Positions 47,940 to 57,015 of a stretch of 64,000 bases of DNA are shown piece by piece. Numbering within the stretch: the first letter of the stretch is position 1; each line of letters opens with the position of its first letter. The notes under the pieces are model-generated. The model saw only the letters and a list, made by a program, of their open reading frames with translations, was not told the origin of the DNA and made no database searches. A program made the position numbers and the translations under genes. This DNA is from Sphingomonas oryzagri (GTDB lineage: Bacteria; Pseudomonadota; Alphaproteobacteria; Sphingomonadales; Sphingomonadaceae): NCBI RefSeq assembly GCF_029906645.1, contig NZ_JARYGZ010000001.1:2724084-2788083 (forward strand), written 5' to 3'.

Positions 47940-49604
47940 ATGCTTGCACGATTCCGCCTGCCCCTCCTCGCGCTCGCCACCGCGATCGCGCTCCCCACGA
48001 TGGCCTCCGCGCAGGACAAGCCCGGCAAAAGCGACGACAAGTCAGCGATCGCCAAGGGGCACCAGCAGGACAAGGACGACGACGCGCAGGCCGGCTGGGT
48101 GAAGGCGCCGGTGATGGAGCAGGCGTCGGTCACCCACCATGTCGCGACCACCCATGCGGGCGCGATGAAATACACCGCGACCGCCGGCACGCTGACCATC
48201 CGTGACGACGATGCCAAGCCGATCGCATCGGTCTTCTACGTCGCCTACACCGCCGACGGCGTGAAGGATTACAAGCGTCGCCCGGTCACCTTCTTCTACA
48301 ATGGCGGACCCGGTTCCTCGACGCTGTGGCTCCACATGGGCAGCTTCGCGCCCGAGCGCGTGCAGACCGCCAACCCCGAATATATCAAGCCCGCCCCCTA
48401 CGCCTTCGGCCCCAATCCGGAGACCCTGCTCGACAAGACCGACATGGTGTTCGTGGACGCCATCGGCACCGGCTATTCGCGCGCGCTCGGCGACAAGAAG
48501 GACAAGGATTTCTGGGGCGTCGACCAGGACGCCGACGGCTTCGCCCGTGCGATCATGCGCTACGTGACCAAGAATGCCCGCTGGCAGAGCCCCAAGGTGA
48601 TCTTCGGCGAAAGCTACGGCACCACCCGCACCGGCGCGCTCTCCTATCTGCTGCAGGATCGCGGCATGGCGCTGAACGGCGCGGTGATCCTCTCGTCGAT
48701 CCTCAACTACGGCATCCGCCAGCCGGGCTTCGACCAAATCTACATCAACTACCTGCCGAGCTTCGCGGCGACCGCCTGGTATCACCACAAGCTCGCCAAC
48801 CCGCCCGCCGACGTGGCGACCGTGGTGGAGCAGGCCCGGCAGTGGGCTGCCGGCCCCTATGCGGCGGCGCTGGCGCAGGGTTCCGCGCTCGATCCGCAGA
48901 CCCGCGCGCAGATCGCACAGCAGATGTCGGCGCTGACCGGCCTATCGCCGCAGTTCATCCTCGATGCGAACCTGCGCGTCGACCTCGCCCGCTTCCAGAA
49001 AGAACTGCTGCGCGACCAGCGGCTGACCGTCGGCCGCTACGACAGCCGCTACACGGGCATCGATGCCGATGCAGCGGGCGAGCGCCCGGAATATGACGCG
49101 TCCGACACCGCCATCTCCGGCGCCTTCATCGCCAGCTTCAACGACTACATGGCGCGCGAGCTGAACTACCGCACAGACATGCCTTACCGCGTCTCGGCCT
49201 ATGGCACGGACGGCTTCAAGTGGGACTGGACGCATGATGCGCCGGGCGGCGGCCGCGGCAAGCAGGCCGCGCCGGACGTCGCGGTGGACATATCGGCGGC
49301 GATGCGGACCAATCCGTATCTCCACCTTCTGTCTCTCAACGGCTATTACGACATGGCGACCCCGTTCTTCGGCACCGAATACGACCTGCATCATATGGGG
49401 CTGCAGCCCGCGCAGGCGCAGAACATCGCCTTCCGCTACTATCCGTCGGGCCACATGGCCTATCTGAACCCGGACGCGCTGCGCGCCATGCACCGCGACC
49501 TCTCCGCTTGGTACGACGAGATCGTGGCGAGCGCGTCGAGCGCGACGCCACCGACCGCGCCCGCCATCTCGCGCGGCCATGCCGGGGGCAACGGCCCGAA
49601 CTGA
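47940..49604 (+). CDS. Serine carboxypeptidase-like peptidase, S10 family, exported
   Basis: This is a 554-residue protein. A signal peptide (MLARFRLPLLALATAIALP, cleaved near ASAQ) sends it to the periplasm. The S10 catalytic triad fits IFGESYGTTRTG (Ser), a late Asp near NGYYDMATPF and a His in YYPSGHMAYLNPD. The FYNGGPGSSTLWLHMGSFAP block, with the Gly-Gly-Pro-Gly oxyanion loop, is a family mark. Expected to cut C-terminal residues from peptides. Confidence 0.94.
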   Translation: MLARFRLPLLALATAIALPTMASAQDKPGKSDDKSAIAKGHQQDKDDDAQAGWVKAPVMEQASVTHHVATTHAGAMKYTATAGTLTIRDDDAKPIASVFYVAYTADGVKDYKRRPVTFFYNGGPGSSTLWLHMGSFAPERVQTANPEYIKPAPYAFGPNPETLLDKTDMVFVDAIGTGYSRALGDKKDKDFWGVDQDADGFARAIMRYVTKNARWQSPKVIFGESYGTTRTGALSYLLQDRGMALNGAVILSSILNYGIRQPGFDQIYINYLPSFAATAWYHHKLANPPADVATVVEQARQWAAGPYAAALAQGSALDPQTRAQIAQQMSALTGLSPQFILDANLRVDLARFQKELLRDQRLTVGRYDSRYTGIDADAAGERPEYDASDTAISGAFIASFNDYMARELNYRTDMPYRVSAYGTDGFKWDWTHDAPGGGRGKQAAPDVAVDISAAMRTNPYLHLLSLNGYYDMATPFFGTEYDLHHMGLQPAQAQNIAFRYYPSGHMAYLNPDALRAMHRDLSAWYDEIVASASSATPPTAPAISRGHAGGNGPN

Positions 49605-49671
49605 GTCTTTAGGCCGCCTTCCCGACTCTCCGCCATCGGCATAGACTGATGGCGGAGAGAGGGAGGCGCAC

Positions 49672-50094
49672 ATGACCTATACGGGCAGCTGCTTCTGCGG
49701 CGCCGTGACGATCGAAGTGTCGGGCGAGCCGGAGGCGATGGGCTATTGCCATTGCCGATCCTGCCGCAGCTGGTCGGGCGGGCCGGTCAACGCCTTCAGC
49801 CTGTGGACGCCCGATGCGGTGACGGTGACCGGCGGAGCGGAGCATGTCGCGACCTTCGCCAAGGGCGAACTCAGCCACCGCCAATATTGCGCGAAATGCG
49901 GTGGGCACCTGATGACGCGTCATCCGCCGATCGCCCTGATCGACGTGTTCTCGGCAACCATCCCTGGCCTCGCTTTCCAGCCGGCGGTGCACGTCAACTA
50001 TGCCGAGACGGTCCTGCCCATGAAAGATGGCCTGCCGAAGCTGAAGGACTTTCCAGCGGAACTCGGCGGTTCAGGCGAAAGCGTACCCGAATAG
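49672..50094 (+). CDS. GFA-family zinc-binding protein
   Basis: This is a 140-residue protein. Zinc ligands fit Cys7 and Cys9 (SCFCGAV), Cys26, Cys28 and Cys31 (YCHCRSCRSWSG), and Cys73/Cys76 (YCAKCGGHL), as in glutathione-dependent formaldehyde-activating (GFA) enzymes. Most small GFA proteins are not proven to act on formaldehyde. ATG at 49672 follows GAGGGAGG. It ends 3 bases before a convergent kinase gene. Confidence 0.9.
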   Translation: MTYTGSCFCGAVTIEVSGEPEAMGYCHCRSCRSWSGGPVNAFSLWTPDAVTVTGGAEHVATFAKGELSHRQYCAKCGGHLMTRHPPIALIDVFSATIPGLAFQPAVHVNYAETVLPMKDGLPKLKDFPAELGGSGESVPE

Positions 50095-50097
50095 GGT

Positions 50098-51129
50098 TCA
50101 GCAAGCCGCCGAGAGAACGGCGCGAACGCCGTGATGCGCGACGTCGTAGGTGAGCTGGGCCTGCAGGCTCTTCGCCATCGCGCGGATCACTTTGGTGCCG
50201 AGGCCGGTGCCCTTGGGCTTGGCATCCGCCTCGATGCCGCAGCCGTCATCCTCCACCTTGAGGAGGAAACGATCCTCGCCGTCGCGGGTGAGCGCGATAC
50301 GAACCTCACCGGCCCCGTTGGCCGGATAGGCGTATTTGCAGGCGTTGGAGACCAGCTCGTTGACGATCACGCCCAGCGATACGGCGCGATCGGTCTTCAT
50401 GCGGATCGGCTCGCTCGCCAGCGTCAGCACACGCGGCGCGGCCGGGGTGGACCACGTTTCCTGCAGCTCGGCGACCAGAGCGGCGAGATAGTCGTCCATC
50501 GCCACCGTATCGACGCCATCCCCGGTATAGAGCCGGCGATGAACCTGCGCGATCGCCTGGATGCGGCGCTGGACATCCTGCAGCGCGCTCTTCGCCGCAT
50601 CGTCGGGCAGCGCCGCAGACTGCATGTGAACGAAGGCGGAAACCAGCTGCAGCGAGTTGGCGACGCGGTGGTTCACCTCCTTGAGCAAGGTTTCCAGCCT
50701 CGCGTTGGAGTGGCGCAGCTCTTCCTCGGCCTGGGCCTTGGCCACTTCCAGCCGCTGCTTGGCGCGCGCCTGCTGGAAGGCGGAGCCGAGCAGCGAGAAG
50801 AAATCCTCGCCGATCGACTTGATCACATAGTCCGCCGCACCCGCCTTGAGCGCGGCAACGGCGATGCGGCTGTCCTCCGATCCGGTGACATAGACCACCG
50901 GCGGGGGGCTCGGCAGTGCGCGGATCTGGGCGAGCGTCTCCAGCCCGTCCTGCTCCGGCATGAAATGATCGACCGCGATCAGATCGAACCCGCCGAGGGC
51001 GGCCTTGGCCACGCCCTCGGCACCGCTCTGCGCGGTATCGACCGTGCAGCCCATCCGCTCGAACGCGCGCGACGCCAGCCGGCACAGGCCAGCATCGTCG
51101 TCGATATAGAGGACGCGGGCGCCTTCCAT
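50098..51129 (-). CDS. Hybrid response regulator-histidine kinase (receiver first, HisKA_2)
   Basis: This is a 343-residue soluble protein. An N-terminal receiver (residues about 5-118) has DDD near residue 10 and the phospho-Asp in IAVDHFMPEQDGLE. A coiled linker and a HisKA_2-type kinase follow: phospho-His in KEVNHRVANSLQLVSAF, then the N-box NELVSNACKYAYPANG and the G-box GTGLGTKVIRAMA. Receiver-then-kinase order is typical of alphaproteobacterial general-stress and light-sensing kinases. It lies downstream of the single-domain regulator (8 bases). Confidence 0.93.
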   Translation of the reverse strand: MEGARVLYIDDDAGLCRLASRAFERMGCTVDTAQSGAEGVAKAALGGFDLIAVDHFMPEQDGLETLAQIRALPSPPPVVYVTGSEDSRIAVAALKAGAADYVIKSIGEDFFSLLGSAFQQARAKQRLEVAKAQAEEELRHSNARLETLLKEVNHRVANSLQLVSAFVHMQSAALPDDAAKSALQDVQRRIQAIAQVHRRLYTGDGVDTVAMDDYLAALVAELQETWSTPAAPRVLTLASEPIRMKTDRAVSLGVIVNELVSNACKYAYPANGAGEVRIALTRDGEDRFLLKVEDDGCGIEADAKPKGTGLGTKVIRAMAKSLQAQLTYDVAHHGVRAVLSAAC

Positions 51130-51137
51130 GCGGGGCG

Positions 51138-51587
51138 TCAGGCCTCCGGCTCGATGTCGGGAACCTGAATGACCGCCAGGAACAGGCCGAGCTGCCGGAT
51201 CGCGGTGGCGAAATTCTCGTAGTCCACCGGCTTGGTGATGTAGACGTTGGCGCCGAGATCGTAGCAGCGCTGGATCTCGACCTTGTCGTCGGTGGTGGTC
51301 AGCACGATCACCGGGGTACGCTTGAGCGGGTTACCGTCGGCCTTGATCTTCTGCAGGATGTCCGTCCCCGACATGTCCGGCAGGTTGAGATCGAGCAGGA
51401 TCAGCGCCGGGCCGTTGAGCGCCGGGCCGTCGGGCGCCTCGTAGAGATGCGCCAGCGCCGACGTGCCGTCGGTGAAATGCTTGATGTCGTTCGAGATGCC
51501 CGCGCGGCGGATATTCTTCTCGATCAGGCGGGCATGGCCCTCATCGTCCTCGATCATCACGATGGTGACGGGCTGGTGGGCGTTCAT
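51138..51587 (-). CDS. Single-domain response regulator (Rcp1-like)
   Basis: This is a 149-residue receiver-only protein. Acidic pocket IEDDEGHARL, phospho-Asp in LILLDLNLPDMSG, Thr in VIVLTTTDDKVE and Lys in YITKPVDYENF are all present. The extended loop after the phospho-Asp (ILQKIKADGNPLKRTPVIV) marks the Rcp1 type that pairs with bacteriophytochromes; no phytochrome gene is visible here. It likely relays between the two kinases flanking it, 6 bases from each neighbour. Confidence 0.93.
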   Translation of the reverse strand: MNAHQPVTIVMIEDDEGHARLIEKNIRRAGISNDIKHFTDGTSALAHLYEAPDGPALNGPALILLDLNLPDMSGTDILQKIKADGNPLKRTPVIVLTTTDDKVEIQRCYDLGANVYITKPVDYENFATAIRQLGLFLAVIQVPDIEPEA

Positions 51588-51593
51588 GGAGGC

Positions 51594-53093
51594 TTATCCT
51601 TGGATGACGGGTTGCACGGGGAGGCTGAGCGTGAAGGTCGCGCCCTCCCCGAGCGCGGACTTGCAATCGACGAAACCACCGAGCCTGTACGCCAGCGCAC
51701 GGACATGCGCGAGGCCTATTCCCTCGCCCGGCTGGTCCTGCTGGCCGGATCGGCGGAACAGATCGAAGATGCGGTCATGATCGCGCGGATCGATGCCGCG
51801 ACCATTGTCGGCGATGGCGATATCGACCTTGCCGCGATCGACCGTCGCCGAGACGGTGATGCGGCCGGGGACGCCGGGCTTCAGATACTTGACCGCATTC
51901 TCGACGAGGTTGGACAGCATCTGCTCGGCCGCCAAGCGATCGACAACCACGGTCGGCATCCCGCGCTGCACGGTGATGGTCGCGCCGATCTCGTCGAGCC
52001 GGTGCTGCAACGAGGCGACGATCGCGTCGGCCAGCTGCGTCAGGTCCAGCCGCTCGGGCGTCAGCACGCGCTTGCCCTCCCGCGACAGGCGCAGGATCGC
52101 GTTGATCAGGCGGTCCATCTTCTGCGTGGAGGTGCGGATGAAGCCGATCGATTCGGGCAGATCCTCGCGCGCGGCGAGAGCGGCATCCTGGTCGAGCAGT
52201 TGCGGCGCCTCCGCCTCGACCTTGTCGATCAGCGCGGCGAGCGGCTTGGCGGCCGCCTCCAGTTCGCCGGTGAAGCCCATCACGTTGACCAGCGGCGAGC
52301 GCAGATCGTGGCTGACGATATAGGCGAAGCGCTGGATTTCCTCGTTCGCGCGGGACAGATCGCGCGTGCGCTCCTCGACGCGATCCTCCAGCTCGTCGTT
52401 GAGCTTCTCGACCGCCTCGCGCGTCTGGACGAGGTTGGTGGTGTAGCGACGCAGCACGAGGATCGAGAAGATCGCCGTCGCCACCGCCAGCGCGCCCGCG
52501 AAGGCCAGCGCGTAGAACAGGATGCGCACCGCCTCGCGCTGGGCCTCGATGCGAGGCTCGAGCAGGCGATTTTCCTCGTCGAGCATCGCCGCCGTGGTCT
52601 CGCGGAGCTGGCGCGTGATCCCGAGGCTCTGGTCGTGATTGAAGATGGCGATGGCCAGCGCCGGATCGCGATCCGCCAGCATCATCGATCGCGACAGCAG
52701 CCCCAGATGGGTGATGGTCAGCTGCTCGATGTCAGCGATATTCTGCCGCTCGACCGGATTGTCGACGGTCAGTCGCTTGATCTCGGCGATCAACGGCGCC
52801 TCGCCCTTCACCGTCGCGATGAAGGTGCGCTTGGTCTGCGGATTGCGCGTCAGCAGATAGCCGCGCCGCGCCACCTCCAGCCGCTCGATCAGCACCCGCA
52901 GCGTGGAGACCCGGCGCTCCACCTCATAGGTGTGTTCCACCCAGGTGGCATGTTCCTGCGCGCGCATGACGAACCAGCCGGCAGTGCCCGCCGATCCGAT
53001 CAGCGCGACGAACGCCAAGGCCATGCACGCCAGGACGAACCGGCTGACCGAGCGCTCCGAGCGCAGAAGCGGGATCGTCCAGCCACGTGCCAC
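51594..53093 (-). CDS. Membrane sensor histidine kinase with CHASE3 domain
   Basis: The protein has 499 residues from a GTG start. Two membrane helices (about residues 20-42 and 190-212) flank an all-helical periplasmic CHASE3 domain (EHTYEVERRVSTLRVLIERL, RGYLLTRNPQTKRTF). A coiled coil leads to HisKA (FAYIVSHDLRSPLVNVMGF, phospho-His) and HATPase (NLVENAVKYLKPG, DNGRGIDPRDHDRIF, GEGIGLAHVRALA). The downstream Rcp1-like regulator is the likely partner. The signal is unknown. Confidence 0.95.
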   Translation of the reverse strand: MARGWTIPLLRSERSVSRFVLACMALAFVALIGSAGTAGWFVMRAQEHATWVEHTYEVERRVSTLRVLIERLEVARRGYLLTRNPQTKRTFIATVKGEAPLIAEIKRLTVDNPVERQNIADIEQLTITHLGLLSRSMMLADRDPALAIAIFNHDQSLGITRQLRETTAAMLDEENRLLEPRIEAQREAVRILFYALAFAGALAVATAIFSILVLRRYTTNLVQTREAVEKLNDELEDRVEERTRDLSRANEEIQRFAYIVSHDLRSPLVNVMGFTGELEAAAKPLAALIDKVEAEAPQLLDQDAALAAREDLPESIGFIRTSTQKMDRLINAILRLSREGKRVLTPERLDLTQLADAIVASLQHRLDEIGATITVQRGMPTVVVDRLAAEQMLSNLVENAVKYLKPGVPGRITVSATVDRGKVDIAIADNGRGIDPRDHDRIFDLFRRSGQQDQPGEGIGLAHVRALAYRLGGFVDCKSALGEGATFTLSLPVQPVIQG

Positions 53094-53175
53094 GCACAGC
53101 CGTTATCAACACCCCCGGCAAAAGCAATTGATCTCGATCAGGATGACCTGTTGCATCCCTGCACATATGTGACGG

Positions 53176-53215
53176 TCGTCACCGAACCGTAACATTTCCA
53201 TCACGGACGAGTCAC
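53176..53215 (+). promoter_or_regulatory. Four PhoB-like half-sites phased at exactly 11 bp
   Basis: TCGTCAC (53176-53182), CCGTAAC (53187-53193), CCATCAC (53198-53204) and GAGTCAC (53209-53215) each start 11 bases apart; the 7-base units with 4-base spacers match the layout of tandem PHO boxes (consensus CTGTCAT/C). The array ends about 62 bases before the ATG of a Porin_O_P-like porin, so phosphate control of that porin is likely, but individual matches are only 4-5 of 7. Confidence 0.6.
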
Positions 53216-53277
53216 GGTGCGAGACTACCGGCTCCCTCGAAGGCCCGCGAGCGGCGGGCTCTCGAAAGGGGCTTTTC

Positions 53278-54735
53278 ATGACCAGCAAATTCAACCTGCT
53301 CGCGGGTGCGAGCGTGGGTATCGCCATGATTGCGGCCGGCCCGGCGCTCGCCAAGCCGGTGAAGCACAAGGCGCACAAGGCCGTTGCGCGCAGCAACTCC
53401 CAGAACGCCGAGATCGAAGCGCTCAAGGCGCAGGTCGAGGCGCTGACCGCGCGTCTCGATGCGCAGGAGCAGAATTCGGCGCAGGCCACCGCCGCGATCA
53501 ACAATGCGCAGAACACCGCCGCCGCCGCGCAGGCGACCGCGACCCAGGCTCAGGCGCAGGTTGCGACCGCGCAGGCCGCCGTTCCGGGTGAGGTGAAGAC
53601 CCAGCTCGCCGCGATGCCGAAGCCCAAGAACGCCTGGGCGAACGACACCGTCATTTCGGGCCGCATGTATTTCAACGCCTCGACCATGACCCAGAAGGTC
53701 AACGGCGTGAAGACCACCGGCGGCACCGCCGGCAATGGCACCGGCTTCGACATCAAGCGCTTCTACCTCGGCATCGATCACACGTTCAGCCCGATCTTCG
53801 CGGCGAACCTGACGATGGACATCTCGAACGTCGTCGGCTCGACCTCGAACTACAATTTCAACGCCAACTCGGCGACCGCTCCGGCGAACTCGACCGCACT
53901 GGTCGGCCGCGGCTTCTACGTGAAGAAGGCCTACCTGCAGGCGAAGCTGAACCCGGCCTTCATCATCCGCCTCGGCGCGGCCGATCTGCCCTGGGTTCCC
54001 TATGTCGAGAACCAGTACGGCTATCGCCACATCGAAAACGTCCTGATCGACCGCACCAACTTCGGCACGTCGGCCGATTGGGGTGTCCACGTCCTCGGCG
54101 ATCTCGCCGGCGGCCTGCTGAGCTACCAGTTCTCGGTCATCGACGGTGGCGGCTATCGCAACGTGAAGGTGACCAAGTCGGTCGACTTCGAAGGCCGCGT
54201 CTCGACCTCTTACAAGGGCTTCTACGCGGCCGCCGGCGGCTATAGCGGCAAGCGCGGCAATGACACCGAAGGCGCCGTGATCACGCTGCCGACCGGCACG
54301 CGCGACATCCGCACCGCCACCCGCCTCGACGCGCTGGTCGGGTACAAGAGCAAGCTGTTCGGCATCGGCGGCGAATATTTCCACGCCAAGAACTGGAACA
54401 ACACCAACACCGTCGCGACCGACAAGGCCGATGGCTGGTCCGTGTTCGGCAACGTGAACTTCGCCAAGACCTGGAGCGTCTTCGGTCGCTACGACTGGGT
54501 GAAGCCGAACAAGATCACCAACGACGACTTCAAGCAGCATTATTTCAACGCTGGCATTCAGTGGGAGCCGGTCAAGATCGTCGATCTGGCCCTCGTCTAC
54601 AAGCGTGAGGTCGGCAACAATGGCGACCTGGTCGCCGCCAGCCTCGGCAACCAGAATGCGCCGAGCGTCGCGATCCCGATCGGTGGCCGCGCCACCAACA
54701 GCGAGATCGGCCTGTTCGGCCAGCTGCGCTTCTAA
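53278..54735 (+). CDS. Outer-membrane porin, OprO/OprP-like (Porin_O_P)
   Basis: The protein has 485 residues: a signal peptide ending near GPALAK, then a coiled-coil stretch (AEIEALKAQVEALTARLDAQ, an Ala/Gln-rich heptad region, residues about 40-105), and a beta-barrel ending in Phe (IGLFGQLRF), the usual BamA signal. Features such as GFDIKRFYLGIDHTFSPIF and PWVPYVENQYGYRHIEN fit phosphate/polyphosphate-selective porins of sphingomonads. A phased PhoB-like array is upstream. Codon use is strongly biased, so expression may be high. A double hairpin terminator follows. Confidence 0.92.
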   Translation: MTSKFNLLAGASVGIAMIAAGPALAKPVKHKAHKAVARSNSQNAEIEALKAQVEALTARLDAQEQNSAQATAAINNAQNTAAAAQATATQAQAQVATAQAAVPGEVKTQLAAMPKPKNAWANDTVISGRMYFNASTMTQKVNGVKTTGGTAGNGTGFDIKRFYLGIDHTFSPIFAANLTMDISNVVGSTSNYNFNANSATAPANSTALVGRGFYVKKAYLQAKLNPAFIIRLGAADLPWVPYVENQYGYRHIENVLIDRTNFGTSADWGVHVLGDLAGGLLSYQFSVIDGGGYRNVKVTKSVDFEGRVSTSYKGFYAAAGGYSGKRGNDTEGAVITLPTGTRDIRTATRLDALVGYKSKLFGIGGEYFHAKNWNNTNTVATDKADGWSVFGNVNFAKTWSVFGRYDWVKPNKITNDDFKQHYFNAGIQWEPVKIVDLALVYKREVGNNGDLVAASLGNQNAPSVAIPIGGRATNSEIGLFGQLRF

Positions 54736-54751
54736 GTCCCCCGAAGTCATC

Positions 54752-54828
54752 GCCCGGCCGGCCCCTTCGGCCGGGCGCACTCCCCCCTCCGGCCCGTCGC
54801 ACGATCCCGTGCGGCGGGCTTTCTTTTT
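54752..54828 (+). terminator. Two hairpins after the porin gene, second with T-run
   Basis: 54752-54776 is GCCCGGCCG...CGGCCGGGC (9 pairs); 54793-54818 is CCCGTCGCAC...GTGCGGCGGG (10 pairs, one wobble) and is followed by CTTTCTTTTT (54819-54828). The second is a standard Rho-independent terminator. Confidence 0.87.
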
Positions 54829-54977
54829 GCCCGCGCCATGTTCAGCCCTCGTCGCCGACTTTATGCGGATTTAATGCGGATCGGCGAAACGCCACCGTGA
54901 AGCTAACGCGCGTCCGTGGATTTCGATATGGACAGGCCCCATAGCCACGCTTGCGCGTTCACCGCCGACGGAACCTC

Positions 54978-56864
54978 ATGACCGATACCGCCCATTCCTC
55001 CTCCGAGCACGGCTCGGGCAAGACCCTGCCGCTGGCGCTCGGCGCGATCGGCGTGGTGTTCGGCGACATCGGCACCTCGCCGCTCTATTCGCTGAAGGAG
55101 AGCTTCGCCGGCCCGCATCCGCTGCTGATCGACCGACCGCATATCTTCGGCGTGCTGAGCCTGATCTTCTGGACGATGACGCTGGTCGTCACGATCAAGT
55201 ACGTCCTCGTCACCATGCGCGCCGACAATGACGGCGAAGGCGGCAGCCTCGCGCTGCTGGCGCTGATCGTGCGATCGGGCAAGGTGAAATGGACGCGCGG
55301 CATCGTCCTGCTCGGCGTGCTGGCGACCGCGCTCTTCTACGGCGACGCGATCATCACGCCCGCCATCTCGGTGCTGTCAGCGGTGGAGGGGCTGGAAATC
55401 GTCGGCAACGGTTTCGAGCAATGGGTGATCCCGATCTCGATCCTGATCCTCATCGGCCTGTTCTTCATCCAGTCCTACGGCACCGCCAAGGTCGGCGTCA
55501 TCTTCGGGCCGGTGATGCTCTTCTATTTCCTCGTCATCGGTCTGATGGGGCTGAGCGGCATCGTGCGCGATCCCTCGATCCTCGCGGCGATCAACCCGTA
55601 TTGGGCGCTGAACTTCTTCCTGCTCGATCCGAAGCTCGCGTTCCTGGCGCTCGGTTCGGTGGTGCTGGCGGTGACGGGCGCCGAAGCGCTCTACGCCGAC
55701 ATGGGCCATTTCGGCCGCAAGTCGATCAGCGTGGCGTGGCTGTACGTCGCCTTCCCCTGCCTGCTGCTCAACTATCTGGGGCAATCGGCGCTGCTGCTCG
55801 ACGATCCAAAGGCGATCGACAATCCCTTCTTCCGCCTCGCGCCGGACTGGGCGCAGCTGCCGCTGGTCGGCCTCGCCACGATCGCCACGGTGATCGCGAG
55901 CCAAGCGGTGATCTCCGGCGCCTATTCGGTGACCCAGCAGGCGATCCAGCTCGGCTTCCTGCCGCGCCTGCGCATCACCCACACCTCCGCCTCGGCGGCG
56001 GGGCAGATCTACGTGCCGCTGGTCAACTGGCTGCTGCTGATCTTCGTGCTGATGCTGGTGCTGACCTTCCGTTCTTCGGGCAACCTCGCCTCAGCCTATG
56101 GCATCGCGGTGACCGGCACGATGGTGATCACCAGCCTGATGGTCGGCATCCTTGTCTTCACGGTGTGGAAGTGGAACCGCTGGGCTGCCGGCCTGATGAT
56201 CGGCGCCTTCCTGATCGTCGACGGCGCCTATTTCGCGTCGAACGTGACGAAGATTCCGGACGGCGGCTGGTTTCCGCTGCTGGTCGGCGCCTGCGCGTTC
56301 ACGGTGCTGACCACCTGGGCCAACGGCCGCCGCCTGTTGCGCGAGCACCTGTTCCAGAGCGCGATGCCGCTCGAGCTGTTCATCAAGACGGCGGCCAAGT
56401 CGGTGCGGCGCGTGCCCGGCACGGCGGTGTTCCTCTCGGCCTCGCCCGAGGGTGCCCCGCCCGCGCTGCTCCACAACCTGAAACACAACAAGGTGCTGCA
56501 CGAGCGGATCGTGATCCTGACCGTGAAGGTGATGGGTCGCCCGCATGTCGACGATGCCGATCGGGTGGAGTTCACCGAGCTGGGGCCGGATTTCTACCGC
56601 ATCATTCTGAAATACGGCTTCATGCAGGAAGTCGACGTACCGGCCGCCATGGCGATGGCCCGCGAATGTGGCCCGCCGTTCAAGCTGATGGAGACCAGCT
56701 TCTTCCTCGGCCGCCAGACGCTCGTCGCGTCCGACAAGCCGGGCATGGCGATCTGGCGCGAGAAGCTGTTCGCCTGGATGATGCGCAACGCCGAAAGCGC
56801 GATGGAATTCTTCAAGCTGCCGACCAACCGCGTGGTCGAACTGGGTAGCCAGCTCGAGATCTGA
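54978..56864 (+). CDS. kup: KUP-family potassium uptake protein
   Basis: The protein has 628 residues from ATG at 54978 ([10 protein letters not shown]); an earlier reading is not preferred. About twelve hydrophobic segments are present, opening with [20 protein letters not shown] and [18 protein letters not shown], the KUP hallmarks, plus [14 protein letters not shown]. The C-terminal cytoplasmic domain covers residues about 460-628. It takes up K+ by proton symport at low external K+. The inverted-repeat terminator follows. Confidence 0.96.
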   Translation: MTDTAHSSSEHGSGKTLPLALGAIGVVFGDIGTSPLYSLKESFAGPHPLLIDRPHIFGVLSLIFWTMTLVVTIKYVLVTMRADNDGEGGSLALLALIVRSGKVKWTRGIVLLGVLATALFYGDAIITPAISVLSAVEGLEIVGNGFEQWVIPISILILIGLFFIQSYGTAKVGVIFGPVMLFYFLVIGLMGLSGIVRDPSILAAINPYWALNFFLLDPKLAFLALGSVVLAVTGAEALYADMGHFGRKSISVAWLYVAFPCLLLNYLGQSALLLDDPKAIDNPFFRLAPDWAQLPLVGLATIATVIASQAVISGAYSVTQQAIQLGFLPRLRITHTSASAAGQIYVPLVNWLLLIFVLMLVLTFRSSGNLASAYGIAVTGTMVITSLMVGILVFTVWKWNRWAAGLMIGAFLIVDGAYFASNVTKIPDGGWFPLLVGACAFTVLTTWANGRRLLREHLFQSAMPLELFIKTAAKSVRRVPGTAVFLSASPEGAPPALLHNLKHNKVLHERIVILTVKVMGRPHVDDADRVEFTELGPDFYRIILKYGFMQEVDVPAAMAMARECGPPFKLMETSFFLGRQTLVASDKPGMAIWREKLFAWMMRNAESAMEFFKLPTNRVVELGSQLEI

Positions 56865-56868
56865 CCTT

Positions 56869-57013
56869 CATCCTCTCCGAGCTTGCTCGGGGAGGGGGAC
56901 CGCTCGCACAGCGAGTGGTGGAGGGGCGGCGGTGGCACACCGCCGGCTTCGCCGTCGGCCCCTCCACCATCCTTCGGATGGTCCCCCTCCCCAAGATAAG
57001 CTTGGGGAGGATG
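56869..57013. repeat. Long imperfect inverted repeat between convergent genes
   Basis: Left arm 56869-56927 and the reverse complement of right arm 56958-57013 share most bases (CATCCTCTCCGAGCTTGCTC against CATCCTCCCCAAGCTTATCT, then GGGGAGGGGGACC, and GTGGTGGAGGGGC). Sub-hairpins are inside each arm. It lies between kup and the glycosyltransferase, whose stop begins 3 bases past the right arm. A likely bidirectional terminator of a repeat family. Confidence 0.72.
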
Positions 57014-57015
57014 GG

